DNA of 64,000 nucleotides from Streptomyces camelliae (GCF_027625935.1 NZ_CP115300.1:4712001-4776000), one strand, 5' to 3'. Positions 1 through 8,922 are shown, counted from the first letter of the stretch. Program-made: numbers and translations. Notes: generated by a model from the letters alone, not told the origin.

Positions 1-257
1 GGGTCGGCTCGCTGGTGTGCGAGCGCACACGCGTGGTCGACGCGCTGCGTGCCCAGGGCTGGACGGTGCCGGAGACACAGGCCAACTTCGTCTGGCTGCG
101 GCTGGGGGAGCGTACGGTCGCGTTCGCGCAGGCCTGTGAGCAGCACGGAGTGGTGGTCCGGCCGTTCCCGGGCGAGGGTGTGCGGGTGACGGTCGGCGAG
201 ACCGAGGCGAACGACATCTTCCTGAAGGTGACGGAGGCGTTCCGCAAGGAGCTGTAG
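1..257 (+). CDS. Aminotransferase class I/II, C-terminal end (HisC/Pat-like), partial
   Basis: Only the last ~84 codons of a gene that begins before the window are visible; the TAG stop is at 255-257. The tail carries the small-domain signature of PLP-dependent histidinol-phosphate or aromatic aminotransferases ([10 protein letters not shown], then [17 protein letters not shown]), where the conserved Arg of the RVTVG strand binds the substrate carboxylate. Family members convert imidazole-acetol phosphate or aromatic 2-oxo acids to amino acids in the cytoplasm. The N-terminal PLP-lysine region is outside the window, so substrate cannot be decided. It is tandem to the cyd operon but separated by a minus-strand gene. 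Confidence 0.8.
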   Translation, partial: VGSLVCERTRVVDALRAQGWTVPETQANFVWLRLGERTVAFAQACEQHGVVVRPFPGEGVRVTVGETEANDIFLKVTEAFRKEL

Positions 258-270
258 TTCCGCTCCGGCT

Positions 271-648
271 CTACTCGTCGATCAGTTCCACTCGGATGGG
301 GTCGCCGTCCCGTACGGTCGCCAGGATGGCGGCGTCCCCGTCCACGCTCCCGAGGACGTTGCACGGGCTCGCGAGGCGGCACTCCTCGCCTCGCGAGATC
401 GGCGTGGGGCCGTAGGGGAGGGCGAGTGCGTCGCCGTCCGTCCAGAAGGCCACGGTGCCTGGCTCCACGACCTGCCGTGCGTCCGTTTCACGTGAAACAG
501 AGACACCTGTGTCGAAATAGACCTCCTCGCCCCAGGTGTGGGCGCTGGAGGTAAGCGGCAGCGCCTTGGCGAGGGCCTGCACGGTCGGTGTGTCTGCGTC
601 GAGGGTCGCGGTGGCGTTTCCCGCGGGCCAGGAGATCCGTATCTGCAT
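271..648 (-). CDS. Cyclophilin-like fold protein (TM1367-like), 125 aa
   Basis: A small cytoplasmic protein starting MQIRISWPAGNATATLDAD, with the pattern of the cyclophilin-like TM1367 family: a beta-strand start, a WGEEVYFDTG segment, an acidic VEPGTVAFWTDGDALALPYGPTPIS core, and a final VRDGDPIRVELID strand. I chose the ATG at 648 because it begins with the conserved first strand; a longer frame upstream gives an unrelated extension. No catalytic role is established for the family. A consensus parS site (484-499) lies inside the gene and encodes SVSRETD. No clear Shine-Dalgarno is seen. Confidence 0.75.
   Translation of the reverse strand: MQIRISWPAGNATATLDADTPTVQALAKALPLTSSAHTWGEEVYFDTGVSVSRETDARQVVEPGTVAFWTDGDALALPYGPTPISRGEECRLASPCNVLGSVDGDAAILATVRDGDPIRVELIDE
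484..499. promoter_or_regulatory. parS site 1 (ParB-binding centromere site)
   Basis: The sequence CGTTTCACGTGAAACA contains the perfect 14-bp palindrome GTTTCACGTGAAAC (485-498), the Streptomyces ParB recognition core. It is inside the coding region of the cyclophilin-like gene. Confidence 0.85.
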
Positions 649-759
649 GGCGCGCAATTCAACAAGATGTTGAAGTCGCTGCCAAGGTCTTGACGTCGTG
701 GCACTAGGGCCACCCCGCCCTGCCGGGCCGAAAATCAGTGCGTCATAATGGCTTGTGAA

Positions 760-775
760 TGTGAACGCGTTCACA
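760..775. promoter_or_regulatory. Rex operator (ROP) of the cyd operon
   Basis: A perfect 16-bp palindrome TGTGAACGCGTTCACA lies about 82 bp before the cydA start. It matches the operator of the NADH/NAD+ sensing repressor Rex, which in S. coelicolor controls cydABCD. An extra direct half-site TTGTGAA (753-759) abuts it, so a second Rex dimer could bind next to it. The expected effect is derepression of cytochrome bd when oxygen limitation raises NADH. Confidence 0.92.
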
Positions 776-857
776 AGCGCGTCCCGGTTGCTCCCATGAT
801 GTGCGCGACAAAAGGGGCAAACCGCCGCTCACCGCGGCGAAGTAAGGAGCTGACGAC

Positions 858-2366
858 GTGGACTTGGCTTTGGCGCCGGAGACACTGGCGCGCTGGCAGT
901 TCGGCATCACCACCGTCTACCACTTCCTGTTCGTCCCGCTGACGATCTCCCTGGCCGCCCTCACGGCCGGGCTCCAGACAGCCTGGGTACGCACGGAGAA
1001 GGAGAAGTACCTCAAGGCGACCAAGTTCTGGGGCAAGCTCTTTCTGATCAACATCGCCATGGGCGTGGTCACCGGCATCGTGCAGGAGTTCCAGTTCGGC
1101 ATGAACTGGTCCGACTACTCGCGCTTCGTCGGTGACATCTTCGGGGCCCCGCTCGCCTTCGAGGCGCTGATCGCGTTCTTCTTCGAGTCCACCTTCATCG
1201 GCCTGTGGATCTTCGGCTGGGACAAGCTGCCCAAGAAGATCCACCTGGCCTGCATATGGATGGTCTCGATCGGCACGATCCTGTCGGCCTACTTCATCCT
1301 CGCGGCCAACTCCTGGATGCAGCACCCGGTCGGCTACAAGATCGACAGGGCCAGGCACCGCGCCGAGCTGACCGACTTCTGGGCCGTGCTGACCCAGAAC
1401 ACCGCGCTCAGTCAGGCCTTTCACACCCTGGCGGCGTCCTTCCTCACCGGTGGCGCCTTCATGGTCGGCATCGCCGCCTTCCACCTGGCCCGCAAGAAGC
1501 ACATCCGAGTGATGAAGACCTCGCTGCGGCTGGGCCTGGTCACCGTGGTCATCGCCGGTCTGCTCACCGCGATCAGTGGCGACACCCTCGGCAAGGTCAT
1601 GTACAAGCAGCAGCCGATGAAGATGGCCTCCGCCGAAGCGCTGTGGGACGGCCAGAAGCCGGCGCCCTTCTCGATCTTCGCCTACGGCGATGTGGAGAAG
1701 GGCCACAACACCGTGGCGATAGAGATCCCCGGTCTGCTGTCCTTCCTGGCCGACGACAACTTCACCTCGTACGTCCCCGGCATCAACGACGTCAACAAGG
1801 CCGAGCAGCAGAAGTTCGGGCCCGGTGACTACCGGCCCAACATCCCGGTCGCCTTCTGGGGCTTCCGCTGGATGATCGGCTTCGGGATGGCCTCCTTCGC
1901 GATCGGTCTGGCCGGACTGTGGCTGACCCGCAAGAAGTTCCTGCTGCCCAAGCATCTGCGGGTCGGTGAGGACGAGGTGCCGCATCTGGTGCTGTTCAAG
2001 AACAAGGCGCTCAGCCCGAAGCTGTCGCCCTGGTACTGGCGCATCGCGACTTGGACCCTGGCCTTCCCGCTGATCGCCAACTCCTGGGGCTGGATCTTCA
2101 CCGAGACGGGCCGCCAGCCCTGGGTCGTCTACGGCGTCCTCCGGACCCGCGACGCGGTCTCCCCCGGGGTCTCCCAGGCCGAGGTCCTCACCTCGATGAT
2201 CGTCTTTACGGCGCTGTACGCGATCCTCGCGGTGGTCGAGGTCAAGCTGCTCGCGAAGTACGTCAAGGCCGGCCCGCCCGAGCTGACCGAGGCGGACCTC
2301 AACCCGCCCACGAAGATCGGCGGCGACACCCGTGACGCCGACAAGCCGATGGCCTTCTCTTACTAG
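858..2366 (+). CDS. cydA: Cytochrome bd ubiquinol/menaquinol oxidase subunit I
   Basis: This 502-aa polytopic membrane protein is subunit I of cytochrome bd, which oxidises quinol and reduces oxygen to water with high affinity. The N-terminus MDLALAPETLARWQFGITT carries the helix with the conserved His (VYHFLFVP, residue ~22) that ligates heme b595. GRQPW, the quinol-site motif, appears near residue 416. The Q-loop is short, as in most Gram-positive enzymes. The GTG start at 858 is preceded by AAGGAG (844-849). The Rex operator at 760-775 indicates redox control. cydB follows after 15 bp. Confidence 0.97.
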   Translation: MDLALAPETLARWQFGITTVYHFLFVPLTISLAALTAGLQTAWVRTEKEKYLKATKFWGKLFLINIAMGVVTGIVQEFQFGMNWSDYSRFVGDIFGAPLAFEALIAFFFESTFIGLWIFGWDKLPKKIHLACIWMVSIGTILSAYFILAANSWMQHPVGYKIDRARHRAELTDFWAVLTQNTALSQAFHTLAASFLTGGAFMVGIAAFHLARKKHIRVMKTSLRLGLVTVVIAGLLTAISGDTLGKVMYKQQPMKMASAEALWDGQKPAPFSIFAYGDVEKGHNTVAIEIPGLLSFLADDNFTSYVPGINDVNKAEQQKFGPGDYRPNIPVAFWGFRWMIGFGMASFAIGLAGLWLTRKKFLLPKHLRVGEDEVPHLVLFKNKALSPKLSPWYWRIATWTLAFPLIANSWGWIFTETGRQPWVVYGVLRTRDAVSPGVSQAEVLTSMIVFTALYAILAVVEVKLLAKYVKAGPPELTEADLNPPTKIGGDTRDADKPMAFSY

Positions 2367-2381
2367 GCCGGGGGAACAGTC

Positions 2382-3389
2382 ATGCATCTTCACGACGTCT
2401 GGTTCGTCCTCATCGCCGTCCTGTGGACCGGCTACTTCTTCCTGGAGGGCTTCGACTTCGGAGTCGGCATCCTCACCAAGCTGCTGGCCCGGGACCGGCC
2501 GGAACGGCGGGTGCTGATCAACACCATCGGCCCCGTCTGGGACGGCAACGAGGTGTGGCTGCTCACCGCGGGCGGCGCGACCTTCGCGGCCTTCCCGGAG
2601 TGGTACGCCACCCTCTTCTCCGGCTTCTATCTGCCCCTGCTGGTCATCCTGGTCTGCCTGATCGTCCGGGGCGTCGCCTTCGAGTACCGGGCGAAGCGGC
2701 CCGAGGAGAACTGGCAGCGCAACTGGGAGCACGCGATCTTCTGGACCTCGCTGATCCCGGCGTTCCTGTGGGGCGTGGCCTTCGGGAACATCGTGCGGGG
2801 AGTGAAGATCGACCAGCACTTCGAGTACGTCGGCACCGTCTGGGACCTGCTCAACCCCTACGCCCTGCTCGGCGGTCTGGTCACGCTCACGCTCTTCACC
2901 TTCCACGGGGCGGTGTTCACCGCGCTCAAGACCGTGGGGGACATCCGGGTGCGGGCACGGAAGCTGGCTCTGCGGGTCGGTCTCGTCACGGCCGTGGCGG
3001 CGCTCGCGTTCCTGCTGTGGACGCAGGCCGACACCGGCAACGGCAGGAGCCTGGTGGCCCTGATCGTGGCGGGCGCCGCGCTGGTCGCCGCGCTGGTGGC
3101 CAACCAGGCCGGGCGTGAGGGATGGTCGTTCGCCCTGTCCGGCCTCACCATCGTGGCCGCCGTGGCGATGCTCTTCCTGTCGCTCTTCCCCAACGTCATG
3201 CCGTCCACCCTGAACGGGGACTGGAGCCTGACGGTCACCAACGCCTCGTCGAGCCCGTACACCCTGAAGATCATGACCTGGTGTGCGGGGATCGCCACCC
3301 CGATCGTCCTGCTCTACCAGGGCTGGACCTACTGGGTGTTCCGCAAGCGGATCGGTACGCAGCACCTCGCCGCCGATATCGCGCACTGA
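2382..3389 (+). CDS. cydB: Cytochrome bd oxidase subunit II
   Basis: A 335-aa membrane protein starting MHLHDVWFVLIAVLWTGYFF, with the typical early FLEGFDFGVGIL segment of CydB and about eight or nine hydrophobic helices. It forms the heterodimer with CydA and stabilises the heme sites. The ATG at 2382 has a GGGGGAA ribosome site just upstream. It is co-directional with cydA (15-bp gap) and followed after about 60 bp by cydDC, so the usual cydAB-DC operon is complete. Two parS sites lie in the cydB-cydDC gap. Confidence 0.97.
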   Translation: MHLHDVWFVLIAVLWTGYFFLEGFDFGVGILTKLLARDRPERRVLINTIGPVWDGNEVWLLTAGGATFAAFPEWYATLFSGFYLPLLVILVCLIVRGVAFEYRAKRPEENWQRNWEHAIFWTSLIPAFLWGVAFGNIVRGVKIDQHFEYVGTVWDLLNPYALLGGLVTLTLFTFHGAVFTALKTVGDIRVRARKLALRVGLVTAVAALAFLLWTQADTGNGRSLVALIVAGAALVAALVANQAGREGWSFALSGLTIVAAVAMLFLSLFPNVMPSTLNGDWSLTVTNASSSPYTLKIMTWCAGIATPIVLLYQGWTYWVFRKRIGTQHLAADIAH

Positions 3390-3403
3390 GTCCGCCGAGG
3401 GTG

Positions 3404-3419
3404 TGTTTCACGTGAAACA
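3404..3419. promoter_or_regulatory. parS site 2
   Basis: A perfect 16-bp palindrome TGTTTCACGTGAAACA sits in the gap between cydB and cydDC, 14 bp after the cydB stop. It is the full consensus ParB-binding site. Confidence 0.93.
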
Positions 3420-3440
3420 CACCCTCTGGACCGAAGGGCA

Positions 3441-3456
3441 CGTTTCACGTGAAACC
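3441..3456. promoter_or_regulatory. parS site 3, containing the cydDC start codon
   Basis: CGTTTCACGTGAAACC contains the perfect 14-bp core GTTTCACGTGAAAC at 3442-3455. Its centre is 37 bp from the centre of site 2. The GTG start codon of cydDC (3449-3451) is part of the palindrome, so ParB binding would cover the translation start region. Confidence 0.9.
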
Positions 3457-6400
3457 AATCGATCCACGTCTGCTGCGCTACGCCCGCGCCACCCGGTTCT
3501 TCCTCGTGGCAGTCGTCGGCCTGGGGGCCGTCGGCGCGGGGCTGGTCATTGCCCAGGCGATGCTCGTCGCCGAGGTCGTCGTCGGTGCCTTCCAGCACGG
3601 GCAGTCCGTTGCTGAGCTGCGTACTCCCCTGCTGCTGTTGGTGGCCGTCGCCGGCGGCCGGGCGATGGTCTCCTGGCTCACGGAACTGGCCGCTCACCGG
3701 GCGAGCGCGGCGGTGAAGTCCGAGCTGCGCGGACGGCTCCTGGACCGGGCGGCGGCGCTCGGTCCAGGGTGGCTGAGCGGTCAGCGGACCGGTTCGCTGG
3801 TCACCCTGGCCACGCGGGGTGTGGACGCCCTGGACGACTACTTCTCGCGCTATCTGCCGCAGTTGGGGCTTGCGGTGGTCGTGCCGGTGGCGGTGCTGGC
3901 GCGGATCGTCACCGAGGACTGGGTCTCGGCGGCGATCATTGTCGGCACCCTGCCGCTCATCCCGCTCTTCATGGTGCTGATCGGCTGGGCCACCCAGTCC
4001 CGGACGGACCGTCAGTGGCAGCTGCTGTCCCGGTTGTCCGGTCACTTCCTGGACGTGGTTGCGGGCCTGCCCACGCTGAAGGTGTTCGGCCGGGCCAAGG
4101 CGCAGGCCGAGTCCATCCGCCGGATCACCGGTGAGTACCGGCAGGCGACCATGCGGACCCTGCGGATCGCCTTCCTCTCCTCGTTCGCGCTGGAGCTGCT
4201 CTCCACGCTGTCGGTGGCGCTGGTCGCGGTGACGATCGGCATGCGGCTCGTCCACGGGGACATGGATCTGTACATCGGCCTCGTGATCCTGGTGCTGGCG
4301 CCTGAGGCCTACCTTCCGTTGCGTCAGGTCGGTGCGCAGTATCACGCGGCGGCGGAGGGGCTGGCCGCCGCAGAGGAGATCTTCGCGGTGCTGGAGACGC
4401 CGGTGCCGGCGTCCGGTGCCGGAACGGTGCCCGCGGGTGCGGTGGCCTTCGAGGGAGTGACCGTCCGCTATCCCGGCCGCTCCGCCGATGCCGTGACCGA
4501 TGTGTCCTTCACCGTGGAGCCCGGCGAGACGGTCGCGCTGGTGGGACCGAGCGGGGTGGGCAAGTCGACGCTGCTGAACGTGCTGCTGGGGTTTGTGGAG
4601 CCCACCGCGGGGCGAGTGCGGGTCGGCGGTGCGGACCTGGCAGGGCTGGACCTGGAGGAGTGGCGGTCCCGGATCGCCTGGGTGCCGCAGCGGCCGCATC
4701 TGTATGCCGGGACCATCGCGGAGAACGTACGACTGGCCCGGCCCGGCGCGGACGACGGTGCCGTACGGCGGGCGCTGCGGGACGCGGGGGCGCTGGAGTT
4801 CGTGGACGCGTTGCCCGAGGGCGTCGATACCGTGCTCGGCGAGTACGGAGCCGGGTTGTCGGCGGGGCAGCGGCAGCGGCTGGCGTTGGCGCGGGCGTTT
4901 CTTGCCGATCGGCCTGTGCTGTTGCTGGATGAGCCGACGGCTGCGCTGGACGGGGTGACCGAGGGGGAGGTCGTTGCCGCGGTGCGGAGGCTTGCTGTCG
5001 GTCGTACGGTGCTGCTTGTTGTGCATCGGCCGGCGTTGCTCGACGTCGCGGATCGAGTGGTGCGCCTGAAGGACAGTCACACACCCAGGGGGCTCCGCTC
5101 CCTGGGCCCCCGCCCCCTGGACCCCCGCCCTCGCCCACCGGTCACCCAGCTTGACGGGCTGGAGAGTGGGTCGGCGGGCTCGGGCAGTGGCTCTGGAGGG
5201 CAGGCGCACGTTTCTGGGCGGAGCCGGAGTGTGCTTGCTCGGGTGCGGGGGCTTGGCGGGGCTTGGCGGGGGCGGCTCGGGGTTGCTCTGGTGCTCGGGG
5301 GGTTGGCGCTGGGCTGTGCTGTCGGGCTGATGGCGACGTCCGGGTGGCTCATCTCGCGGGCCTCGCAGCAGCCGCCTGTGCTGTATCTGATGGTGGCCGT
5401 GACTGCCACGCGGGCCTTCGGGATCGGACGGGCCGTCTTCCGGTATGCCGAGCGGCTGGTGTCGCACGACGCGGTGCTGCGGATGCTGGCGGACACCCGG
5501 GTTGCCGTCTATCGGCGGCTGGAGCGTCTCGCGCCCGCCGGGCTGCGCAGCGCGCGCCGCGGTGATCTGCTCACCCGGCTGGTCGCGGACGTGGACGCGT
5601 TCCAGGACTACTGGCTGCGCTGGCTGCTGCCCGCATCGGTCGCCGTCGTTGTCTCCGCCGCCTCCGTCGGCTTCACGGCCTGGTTGCTGCCCGAGGCCGG
5701 AGCCGCCCTCGCCGTGGGCCTCGTGGCGGCCGGTGTCGGTGTCCCGCTCGTCACCGCGGCCGTGGCCCGGCGGGCCGAGCGGCGTCTGGCGCCGGCCCGG
5801 GGCGTGCTCGCCACCCGCGTCACCGACCTCCTCACCGGCACCGCGGAGCTGACCGTCGCCGGTGCGCTGCCCGCCCGTAAGGACGCGGCCCGGCGCGCCG
5901 ACGGCACGCTCACGCGGATCGCCTCGCGTGCCGCCGTGGCCACCGCGCTCGGTGACGGGCTGACCGCGCTGATCTCCGGGCTGACCGTGACGGCCGCGGC
6001 ACTGTCCGGCGCTCAGGCGGTGGCCGCGGGCCGGCTCAGCGGCGTGGCGATGGCCGTGGTCGTCCTCACTCCCCTGGCGGCCTTCGAAGCCGTACTGGGC
6101 ATGCCGCTCGCCGTGCGCCACCGGCAGCGGGTGCGGCGGAGCGCGGAGCGGGTGTACGAGGTGCTGGACGCCCCGGAGCCGGTACGCGAGCCGGAACGGC
6201 CGCGGCAGGCGCCCGCCTCGCCGTTCCCGCTGGTGCTCAAGGGACTCGGCGCACGGTACGAGGGGCAGCGGCGAGAGGCGCTGGCCCAGTTCGATCTCAC
6301 GCTGGCGGAGGGGCGGCGGATCGCCGTGGTCGGGGCCTCCGGCGCCGGCAAGACGACCCTCGCCCAGGTGCTGCTGCGCTTCCTCGACCCGGAAGAGGGC

Positions 6401-6982
6401 ACGTACACGCTCGCCGGTGTCGACGCGTACGCGTTGGCCGGTGACGATGTACGGCGGCTGGTCGGGCTGTGTGCGCAGGACGCGCATCTCTTCGACAGCT
6501 CGGTGCGTGAGAACCTCCTGCTGGCCAGGAAGGGCGCCACCGAGGCCGAGCTGCGCCGGGCGCTGGCCCGGGCCCGGCTGCTGGACTGGGTGGACGGGCT
6601 GCCCGACGGCCTGGACACGCTCGTCGGCGAGCACGGGGCACGTCTGTCCGGTGGTCAGCGGCAGCGGCTCGCGCTGGCCCGCGCGCTGCTGGCCGACTTC
6701 CCCGTCCTGGTCCTCGACGAGCCCGCCGAGCATCTGGACCTGCCGACTGCGGACGCGCTCACGGCCGACCTGCTGGCCGCCACGGAGGGCCGTACGACGC
6801 TGCTGATCACCCACCGGCTGGCGGGGCTGGACGCGGTGGACGAGGTGATCGTGCTCGATGCGGGCCGTGTGGTGCAGCGGGGTGCGTATGCGGAACTCGT
6901 CGCGGTGGAGGGGCCGCTGCGGGCGATGGCGCTGCGGGAGGAGGAGGCGGAAGCGCTGGTGGGGGCGGAGGCGCCCCACTGA
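3449..6982 (+). CDS. cydDC: Fused CydDC: heterodimeric ABC exporter for cytochrome bd assembly
   Basis: This 1,177-aa protein joins the two half-transporters CydD and CydC, which export thiols/heme-linked factors needed for cytochrome bd assembly. Each half has about six membrane helices followed by an ATPase domain. Half 1: Walker A GPSGVGKST (~366), signature LSAGQRQRLALARAF, Walker B LLLDEPTAALDG (~494). Half 2: Walker A GASGAGKTT (~962), signature LSGGQRQRLALARAL, Walker B LVLDEPAEHLD (~1088), which lacks the usual Thr. A Pro/Gly/Ser-rich linker (~544-577) is encoded by a repeat-like stretch. The GTG start lies inside parS site 3, with GAAGGG about ten bases upstream. Confidence 0.95.
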   Translation: MKPIDPRLLRYARATRFFLVAVVGLGAVGAGLVIAQAMLVAEVVVGAFQHGQSVAELRTPLLLLVAVAGGRAMVSWLTELAAHRASAAVKSELRGRLLDRAAALGPGWLSGQRTGSLVTLATRGVDALDDYFSRYLPQLGLAVVVPVAVLARIVTEDWVSAAIIVGTLPLIPLFMVLIGWATQSRTDRQWQLLSRLSGHFLDVVAGLPTLKVFGRAKAQAESIRRITGEYRQATMRTLRIAFLSSFALELLSTLSVALVAVTIGMRLVHGDMDLYIGLVILVLAPEAYLPLRQVGAQYHAAAEGLAAAEEIFAVLETPVPASGAGTVPAGAVAFEGVTVRYPGRSADAVTDVSFTVEPGETVALVGPSGVGKSTLLNVLLGFVEPTAGRVRVGGADLAGLDLEEWRSRIAWVPQRPHLYAGTIAENVRLARPGADDGAVRRALRDAGALEFVDALPEGVDTVLGEYGAGLSAGQRQRLALARAFLADRPVLLLDEPTAALDGVTEGEVVAAVRRLAVGRTVLLVVHRPALLDVADRVVRLKDSHTPRGLRSLGPRPLDPRPRPPVTQLDGLESGSAGSGSGSGGQAHVSGRSRSVLARVRGLGGAWRGRLGVALVLGGLALGCAVGLMATSGWLISRASQQPPVLYLMVAVTATRAFGIGRAVFRYAERLVSHDAVLRMLADTRVAVYRRLERLAPAGLRSARRGDLLTRLVADVDAFQDYWLRWLLPASVAVVVSAASVGFTAWLLPEAGAALAVGLVAAGVGVPLVTAAVARRAERRLAPARGVLATRVTDLLTGTAELTVAGALPARKDAARRADGTLTRIASRAAVATALGDGLTALISGLTVTAAALSGAQAVAAGRLSGVAMAVVVLTPLAAFEAVLGMPLAVRHRQRVRRSAERVYEVLDAPEPVREPERPRQAPASPFPLVLKGLGARYEGQRREALAQFDLTLAEGRRIAVVGASGAGKTTLAQVLLRFLDPEEGTYTLAGVDAYALAGDDVRRLVGLCAQDAHLFDSSVRENLLLARKGATEAELRRALARARLLDWVDGLPDGLDTLVGEHGARLSGGQRQRLALARALLADFPVLVLDEPAEHLDLPTADALTADLLAATEGRTTLLITHRLAGLDAVDEVIVLDAGRVVQRGAYAELVAVEGPLRAMALREEEAEALVGAEAPH
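5071..5150 (+). repeat. GC-rich palindromic repeat-like insert in the CydD-CydC linker
   Basis: The stretch contains alternating CCAGGGGGCTCCGC, TCCCTGGGCCCCCG, CCCCCTGGACCCCCG words. This resembles the short palindromic sequences common between Streptomyces genes rather than a coding segment. It stays in frame and gives a Pro/Arg-rich linker (SHTPRGLRSLGPRPLDPRPR). It lies between the two half-transporters. Confidence 0.5.
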
Positions 6983-7014
6983 GCCGCATAGGCCCGCTGA
7001 GCTCCAGCGGGGTG

Positions 7015-7902
7015 CTAGAAGCGTTCCGCGAGCAGTTCCTCGATGACGACCGCCACCCCGTCCTCGTTGTTGGCGACCGTACGGCCCGACGCGGCGGCGA
7101 TGACGTCCGGGTGTGCGTTGCCCATCGCGTACGACCGGCCGGCCCAGGTCAGCATCTCCAGGTCGTTGGGCATGTCTCCGAAGGCGACGACCTCCTCGTG
7201 CGAGATGCCGCGTTCGGCACAGCACAGGGCGAGCGTGCTGGCCTTGGAGACCTCGGGGCCGCTCAGTTCCAGCAGGGCGCTGGGGCTGGAGCGGGTGACG
7301 TTGGCGCGGTCGGCGATCGCGACCCGGGCGAGGGTGAGGAAGGCGTCCGGGTCGAGGTCCGGGTGGTAGGCCAGGATCTTGAGCACGGGCTGGTCGGCGT
7401 CCGGTCCGTCGGGGGCGAGGAGCCGCTCGGCGGGCAGGAGGTTGTCCGGTATCTCCATGTGCAGCTTGGGATAGTCGGGTTCCTGGTGGAATCCGTAGGT
7501 CTGCTCCACCGCGAACACCGTGCCGGGCGCCGCCGTGCGCAGCCGTCGTACGGCGTCCAGGGCGCCCGCGCGGGCCAGTTCCCGCACCTTGACGAAGCGG
7601 TGGGCGCCGGGGCCGCCGTGCAGATCGACCACGGCGGCGCCGTTGCCGCAGATCGCCAGGCCGTGGCCGTGGACGTGGTCGCTGACGACGTCCATCCAGC
7701 GGGCCGGGCGGCCGGTGACGAAGAAGACCTCGATGCCCGCTTCCTCGGCGGCGGCGAGCGCGGCGACGGTCCGCGGGGAGACCGATTTGTCGTCGCGCAG
7801 CAGGGTGCCGTCGAGGTCGGTGGCGATCAGCCGCGGGGGCACGGCGGCGGCAGGGGTCCCGGGCTGTCTGGTCGCTGAGATCACCGGCCCATTCTCGCGC
7901 AT
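7015..7902 (-). CDS. HAD-IIB (Cof-type) phosphatase
   Basis: A 295-aa cytoplasmic HAD-superfamily hydrolase. Motif I DLDGTLL (Asp29/Asp31) supplies the nucleophile, VTGRP is motif II, and FGDMPNDLEM near the end is the Mg-binding motif IV; the long cap between motifs II and III is of the Cof/IIB type. Members dephosphorylate sugar phosphates or nucleotides. The first ~20 residues are weakly conserved, so a start nearer [10 protein letters not shown] is possible. A paralogue with the same motif layout is at 18091-18891. Tandem to an oxidoreductase gene on the same strand. Confidence 0.88.
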   Translation of the reverse strand: MRENGPVISATRQPGTPAAAVPPRLIATDLDGTLLRDDKSVSPRTVAALAAAEEAGIEVFFVTGRPARWMDVVSDHVHGHGLAICGNGAAVVDLHGGPGAHRFVKVRELARAGALDAVRRLRTAAPGTVFAVEQTYGFHQEPDYPKLHMEIPDNLLPAERLLAPDGPDADQPVLKILAYHPDLDPDAFLTLARVAIADRANVTRSSPSALLELSGPEVSKASTLALCCAERGISHEEVVAFGDMPNDLEMLTWAGRSYAMGNAHPDVIAAASGRTVANNEDGVAVVIEELLAERF

Positions 7903-7977
7903 ATGCCCGCACGCCCGTGCGGGACTCCGCGCAGATGAGACGCAGATGACGTTCCGCAGGCCGGACGGTCCCCGGCG

Positions 7978-8880
7978 TCAGCCCAGTTGGGCGAGGCCCT
8001 CCATGGCGATCTGCTCGAAGACCTTCTCGTCCGCGGCGAAGTCGGAGTCCGGGATGGGCCAGTGGATCACGATCTCGGTGAAGCCCAGGTCCCGGTGCCG
8101 GCCGGCGAAGTCCACGAAGGCGTCCAGGGACCCCAGCGGTCTGCCGCGGTCCGGGGTGAAGCCGGTGAGCAGGATCTTGTCCAGCTCGGCCGCGTCCCGC
8201 CCGACGGCCGCGCAGGCCTCGGACAGCTTGCCGAGCTGGCCGCGCAGGGCCTCGACGGACTGCTCCGGGGTGCCCGTCTCGTACAGCTTCGGGTCGCCCG
8301 TGGTGACCCACGCCTGCCCGTGCCGCGCGGCGAGCTTGAGGCCGCGCGGGCCGGTGGCCGCCACCGCGAACGGCAGCCGGGGACGCTGGACGCAGCCCGG
8401 GATGTTCCGCGCCTCGTCCGCCGAGTAGAACCGGCCCTCGTACGACACCGCGTCCTCGGTGAGCAGCCGGTCGAGCAGCGGTACGAACTCGGCGAAGCGG
8501 TCGGCGCGTTCGCGCGGGCTCCACGGCTCCTGGCCGAGCGCGGTGGCGTCGAAGCCGGTGCCGCCGGCGCCGATGCCGAGGGTGATCCGGCCGCCGGAGA
8601 TGTCGTCGAGGGAGATCAGCTCCTTGGCGAGGGTCACCGGGTGCCGGAAGTTCGGCGAGGTCACCAGCGTGCCGAGGCGGAGGCGCTCGGTGACGCCGGC
8701 GGCGGCGGTCAGCGTCGGGACCGCGCCGAACCACGGGCCGTCACGGAAGCTGCGCCAGGACAGGTGGTCGTAGGTGTACGCGGTGTGGAAGCCGAGCTGC
8801 TCGGCCCGGGTCCAGGCGGAACGGCCGCCTTCGCTCCAGCGGCGGTGGGGCAGGATCACGGTGCTCAGACGCAGGCTCAT
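7978..8880 (-). CDS. LLM-class F420-dependent oxidoreductase
   Basis: A 300-aa luciferase-like monooxygenase-fold protein, starting [20 protein letters not shown]. Family signatures include [20 protein letters not shown], the [16 protein letters not shown] loop that contacts the deazaflavin or flavin phosphate, and [13 protein letters not shown]. Such enzymes use F420H2 (abundant in Streptomyces) or FMN for hydride transfer to varied substrates; the substrate cannot be read from sequence. I chose the ATG at 8880 over the longer frame because the family begins with this strand. The next gene upstream starts about 500 bp away. Confidence 0.85.
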   Translation of the reverse strand: MSLRLSTVILPHRRWSEGGRSAWTRAEQLGFHTAYTYDHLSWRSFRDGPWFGAVPTLTAAAGVTERLRLGTLVTSPNFRHPVTLAKELISLDDISGGRITLGIGAGGTGFDATALGQEPWSPRERADRFAEFVPLLDRLLTEDAVSYEGRFYSADEARNIPGCVQRPRLPFAVAATGPRGLKLAARHGQAWVTTGDPKLYETGTPEQSVEALRGQLGKLSEACAAVGRDAAELDKILLTGFTPDRGRPLGSLDAFVDFAGRHRDLGFTEIVIHWPIPDSDFAADEKVFEQIAMEGLAQLG

Positions 8881-8922
8881 GCGGTCGAGGGTAAGCGGAC
8901 CCACCGACAGCGGACGAAACGG

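Noticed and set aside
771..3386. An 871-residue minus-strand open frame across cydAB
   Set aside because: It is antisense to well-supported cydA and cydB, highly charged and without domains. High GC makes long open frames in the third antisense phase.
3329..8734. An 1,801-residue minus-strand frame over cydDC and downstream genes
   Set aside because: It overlaps a clear ABC transporter, a HAD and an LLM gene, and is low-complexity Pro/Arg. It is a shadow of GC-rich codons.
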